Shown here: in pieces, positions 8,524 to 17,356 of the stretch
Position numbering within the stretch: the stretch's first letter is position 1
How the letters are laid out: every line of letters begins with the position of its first letter
NCBI RefSeq assembly: GCF_001011035.1
Contig: NZ_CP011492.1
Location: forward strand, 4,395,516 to 4,459,515
Origin: Streptomyces sp. CNQ-509
GTDB taxonomy: Bacteria; Actinomycetota; Actinomycetes; Streptomycetales; Streptomycetaceae
Length of the DNA stretch: 64,000 nucleotides
Direction: 5' to 3'
Made by a program: the position numbers and the translations under genes
Notes under the pieces: generated by a model
The model's input: only the letters and a program-made list of their open reading frames with translations
Told to the model about the DNA's origin: nothing
The model's database searches: none

Positions 8524-9642
8524 CTATCGGGTTGCCCGTGTGCCCCGGGTGGCGTGCGCCGGCGTGGTGGTCGGCGGGCCGGCGCGAGTAGTAGGCGGCC
8601 GTCGCCGCTTCTGTGGCGGGGTGGGTGCGGTGGCGTGCTGCCAGCGGGTGCGGGCGGCGGCGAGGTCGGCGAGGGCGCGGCGCGTGCCGACGATGAGTTG
8701 GTACGGCGTGTTCGCCGCGTCGTCGGCGAACACCTTGATACGTCGGCCGGTGTCTTCGGCCGTGGCCAGGAGGGAGCGCTGCAGGACCCGCTCGGCCCAG
8801 TGTTCGACGGAACCGGCCGGTTCGGCCAGCAGGCGCAGGACCTCGTCCGGTTCAGCGCCATCGTTCAGCAGGCCGCGCTGATGTGCCCCCCATAGGACCG
8901 TGACGGGGTCGACGGGTTCATGCCGGCGGGCGAGGGTGGTGATGCACTGCCACAGGCCGGCGTGCAGCGGCAGGGTGAAGTCGTCGGGGAGTAGCCACCG
9001 GACGGCTTCGATACCGGAGGGGCGGGCCGTGGCGGTGGCGAGCAGTATCTGCTCCTCCCCGACGGCCTCCGTGTGGCCGGGCGCGGCGCCCGGTGGCGGT
9101 GGCGTGGTACGGGGTAGTACGCCTGCGCGGGTTGGGAAGCGGTTCGCGATGTCGTCCACGACCGCGGCGAGCGCGTCGGCCTCGGCGAGCACGGTTTCGA
9201 CGGGGTGGGGGAGGGAGGTGTCGTGGATGGTGTGGACGAGGCGTTCGGCGGCCGTGTGCAGGCGGCGGCGGGCGTGCTCGGCCTCGACGATCCGGGCGTA
9301 GGCGGCGGCGTGGCTGGGGCGGGGGCAGAGGTGGATGAGGGTGTGCAGGTAGGAGGCGGTCAGCCCGCGCGCCTGCTCCCGGCTCGTGGCGAGGACGCGG
9401 TCGAGCCACTTGGTGTTCTTCGCGTGCTCGGCGGGGTCGGGCCGGGGCAGGGTGGTGATCGCGGTGTACAGGGCGGCGTGCGCGGCGGTGGCGAACGAGT
9501 CGGCGGCGATGCCGCTCACGTCGTCCAGACGCCGGGGATCGAACAGGAGGGCCCCGAGGAGGGCCTGCTCAGTGTGGAACACGGTCTGGGGCGCTGCGAT
9601 GGGGGCGAGGTCGTCTTCGCCGGGTTCGGGGGCGTGGGGCAT
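8524..9642 (-). CDS. Tandem DnaB N-terminal-domain protein lacking the helicase core
   Basis: The 372-aa product has two copies of the DnaB-like N-terminal helical domain: TEQALLGALLFDPRRLDDV near residue 24 and EEQILLATATARPSGIEAV about 200 residues later. No Walker A/B ATPase core follows; the C-terminus is Pro/Thr/Arg-rich. DnaB-N domains form the helicase collar and bind primase, so this protein could interfere with, or load, a host or plasmid helicase. Start and stop are coupled to the upstream methyltransferase through TGATG. The domain call is good; the role is inferred. Confidence 0.75.
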   Translation of the reverse strand: MPHAPEPGEDDLAPIAAPQTVFHTEQALLGALLFDPRRLDDVSGIAADSFATAAHAALYTAITTLPRPDPAEHAKNTKWLDRVLATSREQARGLTASYLHTLIHLCPRPSHAAAYARIVEAEHARRRLHTAAERLVHTIHDTSLPHPVETVLAEADALAAVVDDIANRFPTRAGVLPRTTPPPPGAAPGHTEAVGEEQILLATATARPSGIEAVRWLLPDDFTLPLHAGLWQCITTLARRHEPVDPVTVLWGAHQRGLLNDGAEPDEVLRLLAEPAGSVEHWAERVLQRSLLATAEDTGRRIKVFADDAANTPYQLIVGTRRALADLAAARTRWQHATAPTPPQKRRRPPTTRAGPPTTTPAHATRGTRATR

Positions 9643-10898
9643 CAGGCGGCGAGGGTGAAGTCGTCGGGGTCGAGGGTGGCGCCGAGGTGCGGGGCGAGGA
9701 GATGTCCCGCGAGGAGCGGTGGGACGGCGTTGCCGATCTGGGAGAACTGCTGGCCCTTGTTGCCGGCCCAGGGGTAGTCGGCGGGGAAGGTCTGCAGGAC
9801 GCCGGCCTCGTGGACGCCGATGCGGATCGGCTCGGGCGCGGCGGTCTCCCCGGCGTCAGCGGGGGTGGCGATCCAGGTGCATTCGTTCGCGCGGTGTCCG
9901 AAGAACAGCGTGCCCGCAGGCTCGTCGATCGTCCGGGTCGTGGCGTGGGCCTGGGTGTTGCTGCGCAGAGACCACGACCAGCGACGTGCCCGCCCAGGCG
10001 ACGCTGCAACCGGGGCGGAAGCGGCTCGGCTGTCGCCGGCCTCGTGTCGCTCCGGCGGTCTCGCACCGCGGCGGCCGGGAGAGGGGGTGCTCTCGTCGGC
10101 GGGGTGTGTCCAGGTGCCGCGCTCACGGGCGTCGGTGAGGGTTTTGCGGGAGCCGGAGGGGAACGGTTCGGGGCCGCCGCCGGGGCCGCCGCCGGCGCAG
10201 ACGGTGGGAACGGGCCGGTCGGTCGCGCCCCACCCGAGGGCCTGGGCCATGCTGACCCAGCGGGCGCGGCCCGGGCCGAACAGCGACTCCGGGTCGGCGA
10301 GGTGCGCATGTGTCGGCGCGGGCGGATGCGCCGTACGGATCCGGGAGGCCAGCAGGATGGCCCGCCTGCGCGTCTGGGGTACCCCGTAGTCGGCTGCGTT
10401 GAGGATGCCCGTCCACACAGAGAAGCCCCAAGTACGCAGGATCGCCGCGTACTGCTGCCACAGCGGCAGGACGTGCGGGACTTCCTCCATCGCGATCCAC
10501 TCCGGCTCCCCGGCGGCGTTGAGCGCGTGCAGGTAGCGCATCGGCTCGGCGGCCAGCAGGGACCGCTCGTCGCGGCAAGCGGACAGCAGTCGGGCTCTGG
10601 TGTCGCGGCCGGCGGCGAGGTCCTCGACCGCCTGGTGGACCAGCGGCTGGTCGACGAGGCCGAGTCGTTTTCCGGCGGTGCTCCAAGCCTGGCACGGCGG
10701 GGAAGCGATCAGCCCGCGGGTGCGGCCGGGGAACGGCCACGTGGGATATGCCGCGACGTCGGTGCGGATGGTCAGGTGACCGGCGGCGGCGCGGGTCCGG
10801 CAGGCGAATGCGTCCCATTCCAGGCCGACATCCCGCACGCCCAGGACGTGCAGTGCCTGGCTCCAGCCTCCCGGCCCCGCGAAGAGATCCAGGATCAC
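9642..10898 (-). CDS. DNA (cytosine-5) methyltransferase
   Basis: The 418-aa product carries the C5-methyltransferase motifs in order: motif I LDLFAGPGGWSQAL (SAM binding), motif IV SPPCQAWSTAGKR with the catalytic Cys, a motif VI variant MEEVP in place of ENV, motif VIII QTRRRAILLAS, then a variable target-recognition region and C-terminal QIGNAVPPLLA. The GTG start overlaps the stop of the PAPS reductase gene (GTGA), so the long open frame further upstream is not coding. No restriction endonuclease neighbours it, so it is probably an orphan protecting or marking plasmid DNA. Confidence 0.92.
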   Translation of the reverse strand: MILDLFAGPGGWSQALHVLGVRDVGLEWDAFACRTRAAAGHLTIRTDVAAYPTWPFPGRTRGLIASPPCQAWSTAGKRLGLVDQPLVHQAVEDLAAGRDTRARLLSACRDERSLLAAEPMRYLHALNAAGEPEWIAMEEVPHVLPLWQQYAAILRTWGFSVWTGILNAADYGVPQTRRRAILLASRIRTAHPPAPTHAHLADPESLFGPGRARWVSMAQALGWGATDRPVPTVCAGGGPGGGPEPFPSGSRKTLTDARERGTWTHPADESTPSPGRRGARPPERHEAGDSRAASAPVAASPGRARRWSWSLRSNTQAHATTRTIDEPAGTLFFGHRANECTWIATPADAGETAAPEPIRIGVHEAGVLQTFPADYPWAGNKGQQFSQIGNAVPPLLAGHLLAPHLGATLDPDDFTLAA

Positions 10899-11809
10899 GC
10901 GGCCAGATCGAAGTCGCCCTGCGCGGCGTCGCCGCGGCACGCCCAGGGCGAGCAGCTGTCCACCACACCGTTCTCCAGCTCCTCTGCCTCCTCCGTGCTG
11001 ATGCGCTGGGCTGCTCGTTCGGCTGCGGTGACGTGGTCGATTGGGGCCTGGTCGAGCGGCATCCGGGAGCGGTGCAGAAATGCCTCGCCGAGCAGATGGG
11101 TTCCGGTGGCGTTGGCGCGGGCGTTGCCGTTGCGGATGGCCGCGTCGAACTCGACGACGCCCGCCCACTCATCCGGGGATGTGTCCCTGATGTGCCTCCA
11201 CTGCGCGTTGCCGTGGAAGGGGCATCCCAGGCAGCTCGATTTCGGTGTCCCGGCGAAGCCGAGCGATGTCAGGTATCGGGTGCAGTCGGCTCTGGTCCAT
11301 TCGAGGTCCAGCAGCGGGTGTCGGTTGCGCATGTACTGCACGTCGGCGTCCTTGGCCCGGTGGAACTCGTCGGTGGAGATGCCCACCCACTGCTCGACGA
11401 ACACCCCTTTGGGGATGCGTGCAGGGTAGGGGTAGCCGAGAAGTTTACGGACCTTTTGCTTGATCGGTTTTATCTTGTATTCGCCGGTGCACTGCCGCCG
11501 GGTCATGCCGGGCCGCCCGTCCTTGTTGAGGATGTGGAGCGGCATGGACGCGAATCGGTGTTCCGGGTCTAGGGCATCTTCGCGGATGTTCCCGGATGAA
11601 ACGCGCAGTACCGGTATCCCGGCGGGCCTGGCAATGTCTCGTTCCAGGCGGTCAAGATGGGCGTAGACGGCTTTCGGTTCCCATCCAGTGTCGGCGAATA
11701 TGGCGTAGTCGACCTTCGGGAGGGTCCCCTCGGCGGAAAGAGCGAGGAGGGTGCTGGACTGAACTCCTGCGCCGAGGGAAAGGGCGCGGAAGCGGGGCTG
11801 ATCTGAAAT
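10895..11809 (-). CDS. Phage/plasmid-type PAPS reductase-family protein, AUU start proposed
   Basis: The PP-loop-like FRALSLGAGVQSSTLLALSA is followed by DYAIFADTGWEPKAVYAHLD, CTGEYKIKPIK and SSCLGCPFHGN, typical of the PAPS reductase family carried by actinobacteriophages and plasmids. No ATG, GTG or TTG lies in frame between 11809 and an ATG at 12010, and the stretch between codes in another frame. An ATT at 11809 with AGGA 6 nt upstream is the best start, giving 304 aa; an annotation from 12010 would add 67 implausible residues. Its stop overlaps the methyltransferase start, hinting at a joint role in DNA modification. The function is unproven. Confidence 0.8.
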   Translation of the reverse strand: MSDQPRFRALSLGAGVQSSTLLALSAEGTLPKVDYAIFADTGWEPKAVYAHLDRLERDIARPAGIPVLRVSSGNIREDALDPEHRFASMPLHILNKDGRPGMTRRQCTGEYKIKPIKQKVRKLLGYPYPARIPKGVFVEQWVGISTDEFHRAKDADVQYMRNRHPLLDLEWTRADCTRYLTSLGFAGTPKSSCLGCPFHGNAQWRHIRDTSPDEWAGVVEFDAAIRNGNARANATGTHLLGEAFLHRSRMPLDQAPIDHVTAAERAAQRISTEEAEELENGVVDSCSPWACRGDAAQGDFDLAA

Positions 11810-12102
11810 GGTCTGTCCTGAAGACGGGGAAACGGAGGGCGCGGTGCCGGTGCGGCAGGCAGGGGAGCGGGAGCGTCGCGGCTGCCGGCGACCTTGGTGA
11901 TGGGCCCGGCGTCGAGGGCGTTCAGGTGGTGGAGGACGGCGGCGGTGAGCTGGTGGCCCTTGAGGACTAGCGGGCTGATGGCGCGCAGCGCCTCGGTGCC
12001 GGGAGCGCATTCGACCGCTCGGACTTGCGTGCCGAGTTCCGCGAAGTCCCGGGACATGGTGTGGAGTTGGGCCACGTGGTCGGTGGTGTCTTGCGTGGTC
12101 AC
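11569..12102 (-). CDS. Small helical protein overlapping the PAPS reductase gene
   Basis: A GTG start gives a convincing first ~70 residues (VAQLHTMSRDFAELGTQVRA, SPLVLKGHQLTAAVLHHL), then a Pro-rich tail that overlaps about 240 nt of the PAPS reductase gene in another frame. So large an overlap of two real genes is unlikely; a lost stop or one-base indel near 11820 would explain it. The helical core resembles the N-terminal extension of the gene at 37690-38808. No function is assigned. Confidence 0.45.
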   Translation of the reverse strand: MTTQDTTDHVAQLHTMSRDFAELGTQVRAVECAPGTEALRAISPLVLKGHQLTAAVLHHLNALDAGPITKVAGSRDAPAPLPAAPAPRPPFPRLQDRPFQISPASAPFPSAQEFSPAPSSLFPPRGPSRRSTTPYSPTLDGNRKPSTPILTAWNETLPGPPGYRYCAFHPGTSAKMP

Positions 12103-12123
12103 GGAAGCGGTGTTCCTTCCGGG

Positions 12124-12879
12124 TCAGTGGCTTCGGGCGCGGGGTGGGTGCGCGGGCGTGGGCCAGCGAGCCGCCGCGGGCGGGGTCCCTGGTGGTGGCT
12201 GGGGTAGTGCGATGACGGAGGCCAGGGCGGTGATGCCTGCGGGGGTGAGGCGGATGCGGTCCTGGGGTGGGCCGCCGATGTAGGTGGCGGGCGCGGAGGA
12301 GGGATCGCGGTCGGCGAGGTGGTGTTTTTCGAGGGCTCGCAGGGTGCTCAGCCGGACGCGGTTGTGCCGGCGGGACTGGGCGCGCTCGCGGTCGAAGAGG
12401 TTGCTGACCGTGACGTGTCCGCGGGCGATCTCCGCCAGTGCGGTGCGCCGCTCGGCGCTCAGCCGGTCATCCGGGGCGGTTGCCATCGCCCCGCGGCGGC
12501 GCATCTCGGTGGCCAGCGCCGCCGCGCATCCGACCGAGGCGTCGGCCGCCAGGGCGGTCAGGTCGCGTGCGGTGCGGACGTCGTGGCTGGCCGATGCGGT
12601 GCTGAGGAAGGCGAGCTGGGTCAGTCGCGCCAGGATCTCGGTCATCTCCGTGCTCGCGTAGAGCCGCTCGGCCCGGATCGCGGTGATCGCGGTACGGGTG
12701 TCGTACGCGAGCTGCTTGGCGGAGTCGGCGTGCGTGTTGTCGCCGGGCGCGGCGTCCGCCGCCAGCTTGGCCAAGTGGAGGTCGAGCATGTCGTTGTGCC
12801 GGGTGTACTGGTCGGCGAGGTGAAGCAGCCGCTCGACCGGTGTCGGTACGTCGAACAGCAGGGCGTCGGCGGCGGTCAT
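12124..12879 (-). CDS. Helical protein with C-terminal winged helix (paralogue 1)
   Basis: The 251-aa product begins with a helical region (VERLLHLADQYTRHNDMLDL) and ends in a winged-helix-like block: ERRTALAEIARGHVTVSN, RVRLSTLRALEKHHLADRD, then DRIRLTPAGITALAS. The same architecture recurs in the gene at 14891-15790 and in the split gene at 15787-17699, so these are paralogues. The winged helix suggests a DNA-binding regulator or partition factor. ATG overlaps the upstream stop (ATGA). Confidence 0.65.
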   Translation of the reverse strand: MTAADALLFDVPTPVERLLHLADQYTRHNDMLDLHLAKLAADAAPGDNTHADSAKQLAYDTRTAITAIRAERLYASTEMTEILARLTQLAFLSTASASHDVRTARDLTALAADASVGCAAALATEMRRRGAMATAPDDRLSAERRTALAEIARGHVTVSNLFDRERAQSRRHNRVRLSTLRALEKHHLADRDPSSAPATYIGGPPQDRIRLTPAGITALASVIALPQPPPGTPPAAARWPTPAHPPRARSH

Positions 12880-14075
12880 GAACGGCGGCGCGTGCCCGGG
12901 GCGGGTCCCGCGTCCGAGACGGGCCCGGGGGGCGCCGCCGGAGCCGACAGGTGATGGGCGTTGGCGGGGCCGGGATGTGGCCGGTCATCGTCTCGTTGTG
13001 GTGGCAGGTGCCGGGGCTGGGGGGTGCGGTGCGGGGGCAGGACGGCGTTCGCGTTCATCATCTCGTGGCCGACCTGATGGAGTTCGCGGCCGAGCGCGTG
13101 CAGGCGGCTGCTGAGTCCTTCGAGTCGGGCGGCCAGGTGAGCGCCCTGGCGGGTCTGCGTGGCCGCCGCGTACTCGCGCGCGGTATCCAGCAGCGTGCGC
13201 ACCGCGGGCAGTGCGGCGTCCTCCGGATGGGTGACGGCGAGCAGTGCGATGCCCACATCGACCCCGACTCTGGCCTCGATGACCCACCGCGTCAGACCCG
13301 GAACAGTGGTCTGGATCGGCGGGATGGTGTCGGCGCTGGAGACGTCGGGGCGCAGGACGCCTGCCGGCGCCGCAGGTGGGCAGGCGCCGATGGCCTCGTC
13401 CTCGTCGTCGAACCGTCCCAGGATCTCCAGCCCGGGGCTGTCGAGGTCCCCGGCCAGTGCGAGGAGCGGATTTCGCCCCTCGATGCGGACCAGGGAGATC
13501 AGTCGGCCGGCGGTGTCCCACCAGGTGCGGACGATGTCCAGGCGGCCGTGACTGCGGGCGTCATGGACCTGCTGGGTGAGCCGGCGCTGTTCGGTATCGG
13601 ACGGCACCGGTGCCGGTGCCACGGGGTGGAGCTGATTGATCAGGCTGTCCACGAGGTAGCCGTGCTCGGCCCAGGTGGTCACATACGGCCACAGGGCCGC
13701 ATCCTGAGCACGGCGGGCCTTCTCGTCGCTCGCGACGGGCTCGATGTCCAGGATGCGGCGGCACTCGGTGGCGGCGTGCTCCAGGTCGTCGAGCAGCAGG
13801 CGCCAGTCGTCCAGGTGGTTGGCCGGGGGCATCATGTCGAGGGCTGTACGGGCCTGGTCGATGAACCCGGCTGTGTGCGGGAGCACCAGCGTGCGGAACT
13901 CCTTGGCGGCTGCGCGGTTGCGCGAGGCCGTGGCGTCCTGGTGGGCGACCGGGTCGATGGTGACGCCGAACTCGTTGCGCGCCTCGTGACGGGCCGCGTT
14001 GCAGTCCAGACGAAGGTGGTAGTGGAGCTGCTGGAACCGGGCAAGGGTGTCCGTGTTGGCAGGAGGGAGGGGAAT
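12876..14075 (-). CDS. Hypothetical protein, AUU start proposed
   Basis: Strong coding character continues upstream of a possible GTG at 13886 (FQQLHYHLRLDCNAARHEAR, RNEFGVTIDPVAHQD) to an ATT at 14075, with GGAGG 5 nt before it and an in-frame stop shortly upstream. No ATG, GTG or TTG lies between. This gives 399 aa, mostly alpha-helical with a Pro-rich C-terminus (NANAVLPPHRTPQP). That tail is echoed in the open frame at 33622-33908. No enzyme motif is recognised. Coupled to the winged-helix gene downstream. Confidence 0.6.
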   Translation of the reverse strand: MPLPPANTDTLARFQQLHYHLRLDCNAARHEARNEFGVTIDPVAHQDATASRNRAAAKEFRTLVLPHTAGFIDQARTALDMMPPANHLDDWRLLLDDLEHAATECRRILDIEPVASDEKARRAQDAALWPYVTTWAEHGYLVDSLINQLHPVAPAPVPSDTEQRRLTQQVHDARSHGRLDIVRTWWDTAGRLISLVRIEGRNPLLALAGDLDSPGLEILGRFDDEDEAIGACPPAAPAGVLRPDVSSADTIPPIQTTVPGLTRWVIEARVGVDVGIALLAVTHPEDAALPAVRTLLDTAREYAAATQTRQGAHLAARLEGLSSRLHALGRELHQVGHEMMNANAVLPPHRTPQPRHLPPQRDDDRPHPGPANAHHLSAPAAPPGPVSDAGPAPGTRRRS

Positions 14076-14297
14076 CGATGCCTCCGGGAAGGGAGTGAGT
14101 CAGGGCTCGCCACCTGGTCAGGGGGCGGGGACGTGCCTCCTGGCGGGGCCGGCTTCAGTGCCGAAGCGGAGCCAGCCGAAGGCTCTCGCACAAGCAGCTC
14201 GGTGTACCGGGGCGGGAAGTAGCCCTCCATTTCGCGCACGGAGGTGGCCGGACCAGGGTGGTGCCGTCGCGAAGAGGGTGCCGCGTGCTGACCGAGG

Positions 14298-14810
14298 TCA
14301 GCGGCGGTGTCCGGGTGGGGCTGCGGGCGGGCCCGCGGCGTGGCGCGGTCGCGGGCCAGGCGGCACCTGCGCGGCGGGAGGGCTGCTGAACGCGGGCGCC
14401 GCGCGGTCGAGGATCTCGGCTATCCGTTGGGCTTGGCCGCAGGCGTCGCTGAGTTGCGTGGCGATGTCGTCGGGGAGCCGGTCGGCTTGGGCTTGGTACT
14501 GGTAGCGCTGGATGATCTCGGCGGCGTTGCCCAGTTGGTCGGCGAGCCTGCGCATCACCGCCGCCCTCTGCTCGCGGCTCGTTGCGGTGTGCGTGGCCTG
14601 CAGGAGTTCGTCCAGGGCGGTGGGCAGCGGGTCGTCGTCGACGGGGAGGCCGTAGAGGGCGGCGTGCAGGGCCTGGGCGAAGACCGTCACGGGGCCGCCG
14701 CGGGAGCGGTGGTGGTACTCGGCTGCTGCTTGCCGGCGGACGCCGAAGCTGACGGTCACGTCACGGGGAGCGGCGCCGGGACGGATCTGATCGGCGAGGG
14801 CGCGTGCCAC
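14298..14810 (-). CDS. Hypothetical helical protein
   Basis: The GTG start gives 170 aa; the frame stays open slightly further upstream (TPTAHDV...), so the true start may be earlier. Readable blocks include RQAAAEYHHRSRGGPVTVFA, LDELLQATHTATSREQRAAV and a helical stretch ending in a Pro/Arg-rich tail. No domain is recognised. It lies in the same leftward run; 220 nt separate it from the next proposed start. Confidence 0.5.
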   Translation of the reverse strand: MARALADQIRPGAAPRDVTVSFGVRRQAAAEYHHRSRGGPVTVFAQALHAALYGLPVDDDPLPTALDELLQATHTATSREQRAAVMRRLADQLGNAAEIIQRYQYQAQADRLPDDIATQLSDACGQAQRIAEILDRAAPAFSSPPAAQVPPGPRPRHAAGPPAAPPGHRR

Positions 14811-14890
14811 ATCATGGGCGGTCGGGGTGTCGGAGGACGTAAGGGGCCTGCCTTCGGTCGTCGGTTACCCGGGCACAGGAGACCGGGGTT

Positions 14891-15790
14891 TCACCGTCGC
14901 GGGGCTGCGGCCGGTGCGCGGGGAGAGGGTGCGGCGGCCGGCCCGGCGGTCGTTTCGGTGTGCATGCGGTGCTGGTCCAGTGCGCGGTGTCCCTCCGCGG
15001 TCACGGTGATGGGCCGCCCCTGGAAGAGCGGTACGGAGGTGTCGAGGTGGACCAGGCCGCGCTTGTCCAGCGACTGGAACGTGGCGATGGTCATCCGGGT
15101 GCGGTCGCGAGTGAGGACGAAGGTCGAACCGCGGCCCTTGGTCTGCATCGTCGCTCCGCCCCTGGCCAGCGCTTGGAGTGCCTTGTGCTGCGTCGGACTG
15201 AGCTTGTGAACAGCCTGCCTCGCGCTCGTAGTCGTGTGCTTCGAAGCGGTGTGGTCGAGGGCGCGGGCGATGCTTCCGCCGAGGTAGAGGCATCCGTCCG
15301 CGCACACGTCGAGCTGGAGGGCACTGTCGGCAAGGTGGCCGGCGATTGCCGGCACCGCATCGGCGTGCCGGGCTTCGCGGTTGCCGTTGTCGTCCTGGCC
15401 GGGGCCGGCGAAGGGGGCGCCGTGGAGGGGGTTGGCGGCCACCGCGTGAGCGAGGTGGCAACTGGCCAGGGACGCCTCCAGGACAAGGGCCCGGAGGGTG
15501 CCCAGTCCTTGAAGGCTGCCGACCGATTCGGCGTACGGGCTGCCTTCGAGGGCGGACAGGCGCAGGAGGGTCTTGCTGACCAGCTCCTGGCTCGTGAGAA
15601 GCAGGGGTGCGAGTTGCTGGAGTGCGTCGCTGCCCGGGATGACGGTGAGGCCGAGGACCGAGTCGTCGAGGGCTTTGAAATCGGCCGCGAGGCGGCGCAG
15701 GTGGTGGATCTCTTCGGTGAGGTCGACGGAGGAGGTCAGCGGGCGCTCCGGGGTGTTGTCCCCTGGGAGGGGAGTAGGGACAGGGGTCAG
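14891..15790 (-). CDS. Helical protein with winged helix (paralogue 2), CUG start proposed
   Basis: Good coding sequence (VDLTEEIHHLRRLAADFKAL, LLLTSQELVSKTLLRLSALE) runs well upstream of a GTG at 15442. No ATG, GTG or TTG precedes it, so initiation at CTG 15790, overlapping the upstream stop as CTGA, is proposed (299 aa). The C-terminal block LSPTQHKALQALARGGATMQ, MTIATFQSLDKRGLV and ITVTAEGHRALDQ matches the winged helix of paralogues 1 and 3. No ribosome site is clear. Probably a DNA-binding plasmid protein. Confidence 0.55.
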   Translation of the reverse strand: MTPVPTPLPGDNTPERPLTSSVDLTEEIHHLRRLAADFKALDDSVLGLTVIPGSDALQQLAPLLLTSQELVSKTLLRLSALEGSPYAESVGSLQGLGTLRALVLEASLASCHLAHAVAANPLHGAPFAGPGQDDNGNREARHADAVPAIAGHLADSALQLDVCADGCLYLGGSIARALDHTASKHTTTSARQAVHKLSPTQHKALQALARGGATMQTKGRGSTFVLTRDRTRMTIATFQSLDKRGLVHLDTSVPLFQGRPITVTAEGHRALDQHRMHTETTAGPAAAPSPRAPAAAPRR

Positions 15791-16274
15791 CGGGTCGGCG
15801 CGTGTGCCGCTGTGGTGGCCGGGCGTCCGGCTGGGCGGGCGGTGGTGGGCTTCGGGGGCCGTTGACGGCCGAAGGTGGCCGTCAGGCCGCGGCGCCCATC
15901 GGGGGTGAGGTGGATGCGCTCGTCGTGCAGCAGCAGCGGGCAGGGGGCGCGGGCCACCAGGCCGCGGATTCCAGGGAGCGGATGGTGCTGATGGACAGGC
16001 GGATGCCGTCGCGGTGGAGGTGCGGCTTGCCGTTGGCGATCGTCACCTTGCCTTGCGCGACGGCGCGCAGCGCGGCGTGCTGCGTGAGCGACAGCGAGGG
16101 CGGCTGATGCAGTGGGGGCGCGCCCCAGCGGCGCCGGTCGGTGACGTACAACTCGGCGGTGGCCACGGCGTCGGGTGCGCCGAGTGCGGTCAGGTCCCGC
16201 ACGAGTTCGACGCGGCGGCCGGCCTCACCGAGGGCTTCCTTGTGGCTCAGGGGAATCCCGGTAGGGCCGGGGAT

Positions 16275-17356
16275 TGTTGAGCGGCACTCAAGATTCCGAT
16301 GTCGCGGGCGTGATGGGGCGTTGAGCGTGCCGATGTGATTTGGGTTCTGATGTGCTTCATTGGCGGCGGCACCTTGCCGATGAACCGGGTCACAGTGCGG
16401 TGACCTGCGCCGTCCGCGCTGCCCACCGGTGGGGGTGTTCGGCCCGGTGCCGGTTCGTGGCCAGTGGGGCATCGTGCTTGCACGAGAGGGGCGGTTGGGG
16501 CCAAGGTGCAACACGAGCTGACCCTTTCCTGGCTCGGTCGCCGGACCGGAGCCTGACGGGATAGACGATGATCGAGGTTGCGGACGCGGCGGCGGCCCGG
16601 CACGCCCTGGCCCGCCGGAGGCTGCACTGCCCGGACTGCGACGCCGCGGTCAAGTCCTGGGGCCAGGCCCGCGCCCGCACGGTCCGCGACCTCGGCGGCG
16701 AGCTGGTCACGGTGCGGCCGGACCGGGCCCGGTGCACCGGCTGCCTGCGCACGCACGTCGTGCTCGACGCCCGCCTGCTGCCCCTTCGCGCGTACACCGT
16801 GCGGTTCGTGGGCCAGGCGCTCGTCGGCGCCGTACGCGGGCACGGCCACCGCCAGATCGCCGCCGAACTGGGCGCCCCGGCTACCACCGTGCGCGGCTGG
16901 CTGCGCCGGGCCCGCCGCAACGCCGAGCAGTTGCGGTGCCTCGGCGCGCAGGCCGTCGTCGCGCTCGATCCCGACGCGCTGCCCACCACGGACCGCGGCG
17001 ACCCGCTGGCCCACGCCGTCGAGGCGCTGGTGGCCGCCGCCGTGGCCGCGTACCGCCGCTTCGGCCACGGGCCACGCGAGGTATGGGCGCGGATCACGCT
17101 GCTCACCCACGGCCGGCTGCTCGCGCCTCGCCCGGCAGGCTGAGCCACCAGCACCGATCACGGCCGACGCCTGCCCGCACACAGGTACGACCGCGTCCGG
17201 AGCCGCCGCGACCGTCGTGGAGGCGGCGGAGACACGCCTTCGTCCGGCACCTTGCCAACGAAGACGACACCTTGCCGACGACACCGCCCGAATCGCCCGA
17301 AACTTCATCGGCACCGTGAACGCCCGCCTCGTTGGAATTTTGAGCGCCGGGCAACA
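16275..17356. mobile_element. 1082-bp insertion element with 23-bp inverted repeats and 10-bp target duplication
   Basis: The ends are inverted repeats of 23 bp with four mismatches (16275-16297 and 17334-17356), both beginning TGTTG and ending ATTCC. The 10-bp sequence GGCCGGGGAT lies directly outside each end (16265-16274 and 17357-17366). The interrupted host gene becomes continuous when the element and one copy are removed. Its only gene is a 191-aa zinc-ribbon/HTH protein; no DDE or serine/tyrosine recombinase domain is visible. It may be non-autonomous or use an unrecognised transposase. Confidence 0.85.
16568..17143 (+). CDS. Zinc-ribbon and HTH protein of the insertion element (DUF6431-like)
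   Basis: The 191-aa product starts with a Cys4 zinc ribbon (CPDC near residue 20 and CTGC near 57) followed by RTHVVLDARLLPLRAYTVRF and a helix-turn-helix, HRQIAAELGAPATTVRGWLR. ISL3 transposases have a similar N-terminus, but no acidic catalytic domain follows. I associate it with DUF6431 from memory. As the sole gene between clean inverted repeats it is likely the transposition or end-binding protein; which of these is uncertain. Confidence 0.75.
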   Translation: MIEVADAAAARHALARRRLHCPDCDAAVKSWGQARARTVRDLGGELVTVRPDRARCTGCLRTHVVLDARLLPLRAYTVRFVGQALVGAVRGHGHRQIAAELGAPATTVRGWLRRARRNAEQLRCLGAQAVVALDPDALPTTDRGDPLAHAVEALVAAAVAAYRRFGHGPREVWARITLLTHGRLLAPRPAG

